From: Pseudoalteromonas sp. N1230-9
GTDB lineage: Bacteria > Pseudomonadota > Gammaproteobacteria > Enterobacterales > Alteromonadaceae
Reading direction: 5' to 3'
DNA: 64,000 nt
Assembly: GCF_032716425.1 (NCBI RefSeq)
Contig: NZ_CP090419.1
Coordinates: 383,001 to 447,000 of the forward strand
Shown here: in pieces, positions 57,157 through 64,000 of the stretch
Layout of the letters: each line of letters starts with the position of its first letter
Position numbering within the stretch: position 1 is the first letter of the stretch
Notes under the pieces: model-generated
Seen by the model: only the letters and a program-made list of their open reading frames with translations
Told to the model about the DNA's origin: nothing
The model's database searches: none
Translations under genes and position numbers: made by a program

Positions 57157-58215
57157 CTATTTAGTAACTGGCAAGATACCTGGTGAGTCACAAGCAATCA
57201 CTTCAAAGCGGTAGCCATACTCCGCATTGTTATCTGGGGTTACTTGTACAATTTCGTAATCATTCAGTTCAACCGCTTTACTGTTTTCTGTTTTTACACA
57301 GCGGGAGTAACTATCCGCCTCAAAGCTGTAAGCAAACATAGCAATTAAGCGTTTACTGCGTTCAAAGTAGCCTTTAGTATCTAAAAACTGGCGTAGGTTT
57401 TCGGCTGTTTCGCCATCACCGTCAAGATTAATGTCAGGCTTTGGTGTGAGTGGTTTCTCTGAACTGTCTGGCAATTGTTGTTCTATTTTTTCACTGAGTT
57501 CTTCAACCGCTTTTTGTTGCTCTTCACCTGACTCTTTAGCAATGGCTTTACTATCTGCAAAGGTACTGACAATGTTGTCGAGTACTTCTTCAGGCGGCTG
57601 GTCGTCAATAAACGAAATCAGGTTGATCAATACCACTGACGCTAGTACGAAGCGTACTATGGCGGTTAATAGTGGCGAATAGCTTTGGCTTATAAACTTA
57701 ATTCGCTCAGAGCCAAATGGTTTTATCAGTAATAAAGCAAAAATATAGAAAGGTAAAAAAAGTTGAAATAGTAATAGGGTCGCTAAGCTAATGCCCATCG
57801 CCCAAGGGGGTAAATATAAGAGAGTGGCAAAGTTATGTGTGTAGTTAAAGTGAGTTGATGAGACATGAGTTACATCGTTCACAATACCACTCGCACCTGC
57901 CAATACAAAGTTAGCGATACTGGCGTAGAAGATTAAAATCAACGCTTTGCCTGCAAGTGAATGCCAAAGCTGATTAAATTTGGGCCAAAATTCTATAACG
58001 AGAGCGATGATCGTAATGGTGGCACTTAACCAGCCCGATTGCAGAACAATCAGGCTGCTTAATGCTAACAGATAGAGCTTTTGTGCGGTACTTAAGTTAA
58101 ACCAAATCGCTTGTATGCGCTCAACCAGCCTTGTTTTATGTGGCTGCCAGCTACGTTGCTGTTGTTGAAGCTGTTTATTCGCGCGCCATTTTGCAATTTT
58201 TAAATACCTACGCAC
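57157..58215 (-). CDS. Unknown integral membrane protein next to uvrA
   Basis: 352 residues: a basic, Gln-rich N-terminus, about five hydrophobic helices between residues 45 and 205 (LYLLALSSLIVLQSGWLSAT, LILIFYASIANFVLAGASGI, LATLLLFQLFLPFYIFALLL, IVRFVLASVVLINLISF), then an acidic coil (SGEEQQKAVEELSEKIEQQL) and a C-terminal domain with two Cys. It starts 12 bases after the uvrA stop on the same strand, so it is probably read-through from uvrA. I do not recognise the family. Confidence 0.75.
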   Translation of the reverse strand: MRRYLKIAKWRANKQLQQQQRSWQPHKTRLVERIQAIWFNLSTAQKLYLLALSSLIVLQSGWLSATITIIALVIEFWPKFNQLWHSLAGKALILIFYASIANFVLAGASGIVNDVTHVSSTHFNYTHNFATLLYLPPWAMGISLATLLLFQLFLPFYIFALLLIKPFGSERIKFISQSYSPLLTAIVRFVLASVVLINLISFIDDQPPEEVLDNIVSTFADSKAIAKESGEEQQKAVEELSEKIEQQLPDSSEKPLTPKPDINLDGDGETAENLRQFLDTKGYFERSKRLIAMFAYSFEADSYSRCVKTENSKAVELNDYEIVQVTPDNNAEYGYRFEVIACDSPGILPVTK

Positions 58216-58227
58216 GCATTATCCTTT

Positions 58228-61047
58228 TTATAACAGTGGTTTTAAGTATCTTCCTGTGTGTGAACGCTCACAATCAGCGACCTCTTCAGGTGTACCAGAA
58301 ATTAAAATTTCACCGCCGCCTGAGCCACCTTCTGGACCTAAATCGACAATCCAGTCTGCGGTTTTAATCACATCAAGGTTATGCTCAATAACAACTATGG
58401 TATTACCGTGATCGCGTAAGCGGTGAAGTACTACTAATAATTGCTGAATATCAGCAAAGTGTAAACCCGTAGTTGGCTCATCAAGGATATATAAGGTTTT
58501 ACCGGTATCGCGTTTTGACAGTTCACGAGCCAGTTTTACACGCTGCGCTTCACCACCTGAAAGAGTCGTTGCCGCTTGACCTAAGCGAATATACGATAAG
58601 CCGACATCCATTAAGGTTTGCAGTTTACGTGCAATAGCCGGAATTTTATCAAAGTAGTCACGGGCATCTTCTACGGTCATTTCGAGTACTTGGTGAATGT
58701 TTTTACCTTTGTACTGTACTTCGAGGGTTTCACGGTTGTAGCGCTGGCCTTTACATACATCACAAGGTACATATACATCAGGTAAAAAGTGCATTTCTAC
58801 CTTGATCACACCATCGCCTTGGCACGCTTCACAACGACCACCTTTAACGTTAAAGCTAAAACGACCAACCTTATAGCCACGCGAGCGGGCTTCTTGAGTA
58901 CCCGCAAATAGCTCACGAATACCAGTAAAAATGCCGGTGTAAGTTGCAGGGTTTGAGCGCGGAGTACGGCCAATCGGGCTTTGGTCAATATCAATCACTT
59001 TATCAAAATGATCTAGGCCCTTGATTGACTTGTACGGGGCCGCTTCGGCGGTCGTTGCGCCATTTAACTCGGTATGAGCCAGCTTAAATAAAGTGTCGTT
59101 GATAAGCGTTGATTTACCTGAGCCTGATACACCCGTGATACAGGTCATTAAGCCAAATGGAATACGTAAATCAACGTTCTTTAAGTTGTTACCTGTGGCA
59201 CCAAATAACTCAAGCCATTTGTCGGTGGTTTGATGGCGAGCCGTTGGTACTTCGATTTTCTTTTCGCCAGAGAGGTACTGACCTGTGATTGAATCTTTAC
59301 TCGCTAGAATATCGTCGTGGGTACCCTCGGCAATAACATGGCCACCATGAACACCCGCACCAGGACCAATATCGATAATATGGTCTGCAGCGCGAATGGC
59401 ATCTTCGTCATGCTCAACCACAATCACTGTATTGCCTAAATCGCGCAAGTGAATAAGGGTTTTTAATAGGCGGTCGTTATCGCGCTGATGCAAACCAATG
59501 GATGGCTCATCCAATACGTACATTACACCAACAAGACCTGCACCGATTTGACTTGCTAAACGAATACGCTGCGCTTCACCGCCAGACAGGGTGTCGGCAC
59601 TTCGCTCAAGCGATAAATAATTAAGGCCTACATTAATTAAAAAAGATAAACGGTCACGAATTTCTTTAAGGATTTTATCAGCAATTTGCGCGCGCTGGCC
59701 TGTTAGATTTAAACCATCAAAAAATGCCATGCTTTCACCAATACTCATTGTGGTGATTGCAGGTAGATTGGTTTGGCCTATAAATACATGGCGAGCTTCT
59801 TCGCGTAATCGAGAGCCATGACAGCTCGGGCACGCTTGGCTTGTTTGGTATTTTGCGAGCTCTTCACGCACTGAGTTTGACTCTGTTTCACGGTAGCGGC
59901 GATTCATATTATTTAAAACGCCTTCAAACTCATGGTTACGCGTAATTAAATCACCACGGTCGTTACGGTAATTAAAGGCGATTTTAGTTTTACCTGAACC
60001 TTCAAGAATCACCTTTTGCGCATCTTTACCAAGTTCTTGGAAAGGCACTTCTAGGTCAAACTTATAATGCTCTGCGACAGCTTGCAGCATTTGGAAGTAA
60101 TAAAAGCTACGTTTGTCCCAACCTTTAATTGCACCACCCGATAGGCTTAGCTCAGGATTTTGCACAACACGGTTTGGATCAAAATACTGACGCACACCTA
60201 AACCATCACAGCTTTGACACGCACCCGCAGGGTTGTTAAACGAGAATAAACGCGGCTCAAGTTCACTCATTGCATAGCCACACGTTGGGCAGGCAAAATT
60301 AGCAGAAAACAGCATGTCTTCGCTGAGTGAATCGTCCATTGCCGCTACATGGGCAATACCAGCTGATAGCTCAAGGGCCGTTTCGAATGATTCAGCTAAA
60401 CGCTGTTGTTGGCCATCTTTAACTTTAAAGCGGTCAACCACAACTTCAATCGTATGCTTTTTATGAAGCTCAAGGGTCGGTGGATCTGATAAGTCACAGA
60501 CTTCGCCATCGATGCGTGCGCGAATAAAACCTTGGCTTGCGAGTTGCTCAAGCAGCTTAACATGCTCACCTTTTCGGTCTTTCACAACCGGTGCTAACAA
60601 CATTAGCTTGCTCCCTTCTGGTAGGGCTAAAACTGTGTCGACCATTTGGCTGATCGTTTGTGCTGCAAGCGGTAAGTCGTGAGTAGGGCAGCGAGGCTCA
60701 CCGACACGGGCAAATAATAAACGTAGGTAATCGTAAATCTCAGTGATTGTACCAACTGTTGAACGCGGGTTATGCGAGGTCGATTTTTGCTCGATAGAGA
60801 TAGCTGGCGATAAACCTTCGATGTGATCGACATCGGGTTTTTCCATTAGCGATAAGAACTGTCTTGCATACGCTGACAGTGATTCAACATAACGACGTTG
60901 CCCTTCTGCATACAAAGTATCAAACGCTAAAGACGATTTCCCTGAACCAGATAGGCCAGTGATAACTATCAGCTTATCACGGGGAATGGTTAGGCTGATG
61001 TCTTTTAAGTTGTGCGTGCGGGCGCCTCGGACTTCAATGTTTTCCAT
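58228..61047 (-). CDS. uvrA: Excinuclease ABC subunit A
   Basis: Damage-recognition ATPase of nucleotide excision repair. 939 residues: two ABC modules (Walker [21 protein letters not shown] and [17 protein letters not shown]; signatures [16 protein letters not shown] and [16 protein letters not shown]), the UvrB-binding and insertion domains, and two zinc modules ([16 protein letters not shown] and [14 protein letters not shown]). No convincing LexA box was seen upstream. It diverges from the MFS gene; in E. coli the divergent partner is ssb, which is one gene further here. Confidence 0.98.
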   Translation of the reverse strand: MENIEVRGARTHNLKDISLTIPRDKLIVITGLSGSGKSSLAFDTLYAEGQRRYVESLSAYARQFLSLMEKPDVDHIEGLSPAISIEQKSTSHNPRSTVGTITEIYDYLRLLFARVGEPRCPTHDLPLAAQTISQMVDTVLALPEGSKLMLLAPVVKDRKGEHVKLLEQLASQGFIRARIDGEVCDLSDPPTLELHKKHTIEVVVDRFKVKDGQQQRLAESFETALELSAGIAHVAAMDDSLSEDMLFSANFACPTCGYAMSELEPRLFSFNNPAGACQSCDGLGVRQYFDPNRVVQNPELSLSGGAIKGWDKRSFYYFQMLQAVAEHYKFDLEVPFQELGKDAQKVILEGSGKTKIAFNYRNDRGDLITRNHEFEGVLNNMNRRYRETESNSVREELAKYQTSQACPSCHGSRLREEARHVFIGQTNLPAITTMSIGESMAFFDGLNLTGQRAQIADKILKEIRDRLSFLINVGLNYLSLERSADTLSGGEAQRIRLASQIGAGLVGVMYVLDEPSIGLHQRDNDRLLKTLIHLRDLGNTVIVVEHDEDAIRAADHIIDIGPGAGVHGGHVIAEGTHDDILASKDSITGQYLSGEKKIEVPTARHQTTDKWLELFGATGNNLKNVDLRIPFGLMTCITGVSGSGKSTLINDTLFKLAHTELNGATTAEAAPYKSIKGLDHFDKVIDIDQSPIGRTPRSNPATYTGIFTGIRELFAGTQEARSRGYKVGRFSFNVKGGRCEACQGDGVIKVEMHFLPDVYVPCDVCKGQRYNRETLEVQYKGKNIHQVLEMTVEDARDYFDKIPAIARKLQTLMDVGLSYIRLGQAATTLSGGEAQRVKLARELSKRDTGKTLYILDEPTTGLHFADIQQLLVVLHRLRDHGNTIVVIEHNLDVIKTADWIVDLGPEGGSGGGEILISGTPEEVADCERSHTGRYLKPLL

Positions 61048-61164
61048 GCTATCTCGTTTTATTACCTAATTATTTTTTCAGTATCTCATAATACGCGATA
61101 AGATTAATCCTTGATCAAAGAAAAAATCATCACTTACAGGTGATTATTTAGTTTTCGCTTGTGG

Positions 61165-61170
61165 TAGAAT
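61165..61170 (+). promoter_or_regulatory. Possible extended -10 element before MFS-ssb
   Basis: TGGTAGAAT contains a TAGAAT hexamer at 61165-61170 with an upstream TG. No good -35 is visible. It would give a leader of about 35 bases. Confidence 0.3.
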
Positions 61171-61209
61171 CCACGCTCACATTTTAATAGACAGCAAGAT
61201 CAGTAATTC

Positions 61210-62577
61210 ATGACAGCATCTTCACTCAACTCTCGAGAAAAACGCGCAGCCGTTTCGTTGGCGAGCGTATTTGCATTCCGTATGCTTGGCCTATTTATGC
61301 TGATGCCAGTATTGGCGATTTATGGTCAGCAATTAGAAGGGTTTTCGCCACTGTGGATTGGCTTTGCTATCGGTGCCTATGGTTTAACACAAGCCGTGCT
61401 GCAAATTCCGATGGGTTGGTTGTCTGATAAAATTGGTCGTAAAAAAGTGATTATTGGTGGCCTTTGTGTGTTTGCACTTGGCTCTGTTATTGCGGCAACC
61501 GCTGAGTCTGTGCAAATGGTGACACTAGGGCGTGCACTGCAAGGTATGGGTGCGATTGCCAGTGCCTTATTGGCGCTGGCTTCTGATTTAAGCCGTGATG
61601 AACAACGTCCGAAAGTTATGGCCGTGATTGGCATGTGCATTGGTATGAGCTTTGCTGTTGCTATGCTACTTGGGCCAATTGTTGCTGCCTCTTGGGGAGT
61701 TGCTGGAGTATTTTGGCTTACCGCAGGGCTTGCTATTTTAGGTATTTTTATTGTGTTATTTTTAGTGCCTAATGCGGTTAGTAAAGCCCCAAAAGGCGAC
61801 ACGCTCGCGACGCTTGATGACATTAAGCAACTGATTAAACACCCGCAATTAGCACGCCTTGATTTTGGTGTGATGTTGCTTCACCTGACATTAACCACCG
61901 TATTTGTCGCCTTACCAGGTCAGCTTATCAAAGATGGTTTAATTGCAGACCATCATTGGTATTTATACATCCCTGTGCTGTTTTTAGCGTTTTTCTTGAT
62001 GGCTCCAATGATGATAGTGGCGATTCGAAAAGAAAAAGAGAAACAAGCCTTTATTGGCTCAATCGCGCTGCTTGTTTTAAGTATGCTCGCGATGTCGTTA
62101 TGGGTTGATTCGGTGATTGGCATTGGTATTTGTATGCTGGTTTACTTTATTGCTTTTAACTTTTTAGAAGCAACCATGCCTGCACTTGTGTCGCGTATTG
62201 CCCCTGCAAATCAAAAAGGTTCTGCGATGGGGGTGTTCTCATCAACGCAGTTTTTTGGTGCCTTTTTAGGTGGTTTATTAGGGGGTTACGTTGCTCAAGT
62301 GTTAAGTGCGCAAGCAGTGTTTGCGGCGGCAGCACTTGTTGGGTTAATATGGCTTATCCTTGCTTGGAATATGCAAGTCCCACCAAGAAGTAAAATTATT
62401 AGCTTAATGACTGAATTAAGTTCAGAGCAGCAGGCACAAGTGCTTGCTTCTCGTCTAGTTGCTTTACCGGGCGTAATTGAAGCAACGGTTGTTTGTGATG
62501 AAAATCGCAGCTATTTAAAGATTAATGATAAAGAATTTGACCTAGACCAAGCACGTAAAGTGGCTGGTTTAATCTAA
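61210..62577 (+). CDS. MFS transporter with C-terminal ferredoxin-like domain
   Basis: 455 residues. The first 390 form a 12-TM drug/proton antiporter type carrier with motif [16 protein letters not shown] (residues about 72-86) and [20 protein letters not shown]. The remaining 65 residues ([50 protein letters not shown]) look like a beta-alpha-beta-beta fold as in HMA domains but without the CxxC pair. Its position between uvrA and ssb is as in Vibrio. Substrate unknown. It ends 20 bases before ssb. Confidence 0.85.
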   Translation: MTASSLNSREKRAAVSLASVFAFRMLGLFMLMPVLAIYGQQLEGFSPLWIGFAIGAYGLTQAVLQIPMGWLSDKIGRKKVIIGGLCVFALGSVIAATAESVQMVTLGRALQGMGAIASALLALASDLSRDEQRPKVMAVIGMCIGMSFAVAMLLGPIVAASWGVAGVFWLTAGLAILGIFIVLFLVPNAVSKAPKGDTLATLDDIKQLIKHPQLARLDFGVMLLHLTLTTVFVALPGQLIKDGLIADHHWYLYIPVLFLAFFLMAPMMIVAIRKEKEKQAFIGSIALLVLSMLAMSLWVDSVIGIGICMLVYFIAFNFLEATMPALVSRIAPANQKGSAMGVFSSTQFFGAFLGGLLGGYVAQVLSAQAVFAAAALVGLIWLILAWNMQVPPRSKIISLMTELSSEQQAQVLASRLVALPGVIEATVVCDENRSYLKINDKEFDLDQARKVAGLI

Positions 62578-62597
62578 CGTTTTATAGGAGAAGTTCC

Positions 62598-63296
62598 ATG
62601 GCACGCGGTGTGAACAAAGTTATCTTGGTTGGTAATTTAGGCCAAGATCCAGAAGTACGTTATATGCCTAATGGCAATGGCGTAGCGAATATCAGCATTG
62701 CTACGACAGATAGCTGGAAAGATAAAAACACAGGGCAAATGCAAGAGCGTACTGAATGGCACCGTGTTGTGTTATTTGGCAAACTCGCTGAAGTAGCTGG
62801 TGAGTATCTTCGTAAAGGTTCACAAGTGTACATTGAAGGTCGTTTACAAACGCGTAAATGGACTGACCAATCAGGCCAAGAAAAATACACCACAGAGATC
62901 GTGGTAGACATGGGCGGCCAAATGCAAATGTTAGGTGGCCGTGGTGGCGATCAGCAAGGTGGTGGTTATCAAGGTGGCCAATCACAAGGCGGTTACCAAG
63001 GTGGCCAACAACAAGGTGGCGGCTACGGCGGTGGCTCACAACAAGCACAAAGCAATAATAGCTATGCGCCACAACAACAGTCTGCGCCAGCACAGCAGCA
63101 ACAGCGCCCGCAACAGCAACCTGCACCACAACAACAAAGTAATAACCAGTATGGTGGCGGTTATGGTCAACAGCAGCAAAACAACGCGCCACAACAAGGC
63201 GGTGGCTTTGCGCCTAAACCTCAAAATGCACCACAAGGCGGCGCATCAAACCCGATGGAGCCACCAATCGATTTTGATGATGATATTCCGTTCTAA
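62598..63296 (+). CDS. ssb: Single-stranded DNA-binding protein
   Basis: OB-fold protein for replication and repair. 232 residues: OB domain ([40 protein letters not shown], about 1-112), a Gly- and Gln-rich disordered linker with GGxxQGG and QQ runs (longer than in E. coli, 178 residues total), and the conserved acidic tip DFDDDIPF that recruits partner proteins. ATG preceded by TAGGAGAAG. A terminator follows. Confidence 0.98.
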   Translation: MARGVNKVILVGNLGQDPEVRYMPNGNGVANISIATTDSWKDKNTGQMQERTEWHRVVLFGKLAEVAGEYLRKGSQVYIEGRLQTRKWTDQSGQEKYTTEIVVDMGGQMQMLGGRGGDQQGGGYQGGQSQGGYQGGQQQGGGYGGGSQQAQSNNSYAPQQQSAPAQQQQRPQQQPAPQQQSNNQYGGGYGQQQQNNAPQQGGGFAPKPQNAPQGGASNPMEPPIDFDDDIPF

Positions 63297-63325
63297 TTCA
63301 CACACATTGAGTGTTTGAGTTATTT

Positions 63326-63354
63326 AAACCCAGCCTAGTTGCTGGGTTTTTTAT
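63326..63354 (+). terminator. Terminator of ssb
   Basis: Arms AAACCCAGC (63326-63334) and GCTGGGTTT (63341-63349), loop CTAGTT, T-run. Confidence 0.92.
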
Positions 63355-63617
63355 TGCTTTAAAATGGCTTTGTTATTTTGTGTAAGCATGCAGCTGTCGG
63401 TTACAAAATAATTATCATTAGCACTTTTTGCTAGGTGTTTAAAATTACATGACTTTTGACAGCGTTGGTCTTAGGATAATTCTGAAATTGCTTTTAATCG
63501 CTCTGTAGCCTTGTATTTATAGGGTTCTTGAACAACACTTTGTGTATGTTTGAGCAACAAAGCTGTGAAATGAGAAAAGATTTTACCGCACATATTAAGA
63601 AATCGGAGGCCATTTAT

Positions 63618-64000
63618 ATGGCGGCCGTTTTTTTGCTATTAGTTGTTTTTAATATTTTTTTAAGTGATGTACTACACGAAAAAGTACATAACTCAGGGAC
63701 TGAGCTTGCCAAGCAAGTCTATGACTTAAGTCTCGATCCTGTTTCCTCACATGACATTATTGCAACTTTAGTTCAAAGCCAAGGGTTTGTGATGAATACG
63801 GCAGAGGTATCACCTAGTTTAGCTAAGTTTATTGATCTAGAGCAGGAAGTTTTTAGCTATAAAACGGTGAGCCTCCGGTTATTTCATTGGCCTTCTTGGT
63901 TAGTGGAAAGCCATTTGTTTTTGTTTCTAAATTTAATCTTGGTTGGAGCGTGTTATTGGGGGTTACGTCGCTGGCGAATGGCGCTTAAAACACCGATGCT
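63618..64000 (+). CDS. CsrD/MshH-like membrane protein, 3' cut by the window
   Basis: The frame runs off the end. CGGAGG at 63604-63609 is well spaced before ATG 63618; in-frame ATGs at 63570 and 63546 lack ribosome-binding sites but would add 24 residues. Seen: TM (AAVFLLLVVFNIFLSDVL), a periplasmic part of about 75 residues, and a second TM (FLFLNLILVGACYWGL) followed by a basic RRWRMALK. This TM-loop-TM start and the order uvrA-MFS-ssb match Vibrio, where mshH (csrD) follows ssb, so a CsrD-like regulator of CsrB/C RNA decay is inferred. GGDEF/EAL domains would be beyond the window; this is inference from synteny. Confidence 0.6.
   Translation, partial: MAAVFLLLVVFNIFLSDVLHEKVHNSGTELAKQVYDLSLDPVSSHDIIATLVQSQGFVMNTAEVSPSLAKFIDLEQEVFSYKTVSLRLFHWPSWLVESHLFLFLNLILVGACYWGLRRWRMALKTPM

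Noticed and set aside
61048..61209. LexA box between uvrA and MFS/ssb
   Set aside because: I looked for CTGT-N8-ACAG and found no convincing match.
1..64000. CRISPR arrays, tRNA or rRNA genes, prophage or intact IS
   Set aside because: No evenly spaced direct repeats, cloverleaf-like or rRNA sequence, integrase or transposase was seen on either strand.

Overview
The window looks like chromosomal core sequence of a marine gammaproteobacterium of the Alteromonadales, most likely Pseudoalteromonas or a close relative. This is an inference from AT-leaning base composition, protein sequences typical of that order, and gene orders such as dciA-secA-mutT, priA-ftsN-hslV-hslU, metJ/metB-metL, mrcA/pilMNOPQ-aroK-aroB-damX-dam-rpe-gph-trpS and uvrA/MFS-ssb-csrD. 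I see no rRNA or tRNA gene, CRISPR array, prophage or intact insertion sequence.

Layout. 1-5 kb: nucleotide-sugar genes (5'-truncated ugd, galU, and an opposed NahK-like sugar kinase plus nucleotidyltransferase pair). 5-9 kb: dciA, a possible minus-strand microprotein, secA with a long leader inverted repeat, and mutT. 9-15 kb: a UDP-glucuronate 4-epimerase, an M13 lipoprotein peptidase, yjgA and pmbA (opposed), and a VOC protein. With ugd and galU the epimerase completes a route from glucose-1-phosphate to UDP-galacturonate. 15-17.5 kb: an envelope or osmotic stress set (LiaF-like DUF1707 protein, BON/OsmY-like protein, YqaE/Pmp3) followed by unrecognised paralogous micro-ORFs. 17.5-20.4 kb: a dCache chemoreceptor and a YeeZ-like protein. 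20.4-26 kb: histidine-utilisation genes hutC, hutI and hutG with a perfect HutC-type palindrome, interrupted by a membrane GGDEF/EAL protein whose catalytic residues are degenerate, then rraA. 26-30 kb: a translationally coupled PAP2 phosphatase and MJ1255-type glycosyltransferase, an HBM-type chemoreceptor and a DUF971 protein. 30-35 kb: hslU, hslV, ftsN-like, priA (minus strand) and rpmE. 35.9-41.4 kb: malic enzyme, and metJ facing metB-metL across a Met box. 41.5-49 kb: PBP1A diverging from the type IV pilus operon pilMNOPQ. 49-56 kb: aroK, aroB, damX, dam, rpe, gph and trpS, with two small minus-strand genes between dam and rpe. 56.2-58.2 kb: very small or decayed membrane-protein frames. 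58.2-64 kb: uvrA diverging from an MFS transporter, ssb, and the start of a CsrD/MshH-like gene cut by the window end.

Most of the window is conserved housekeeping sequence. The less explained signals are the micro-ORF family at 17.1-17.5 kb, small minus-strand frames at 5.3 and 56.2-56.7 kb, a dispersed intergenic palindromic repeat family whose stems show paired changes, the secA leader inverted repeat, paired 10-bp direct repeats 22 bp apart before the BON gene, and the degenerate GGDEF/EAL protein in the hut locus. All calls come from reading the sequence; no database search was run.
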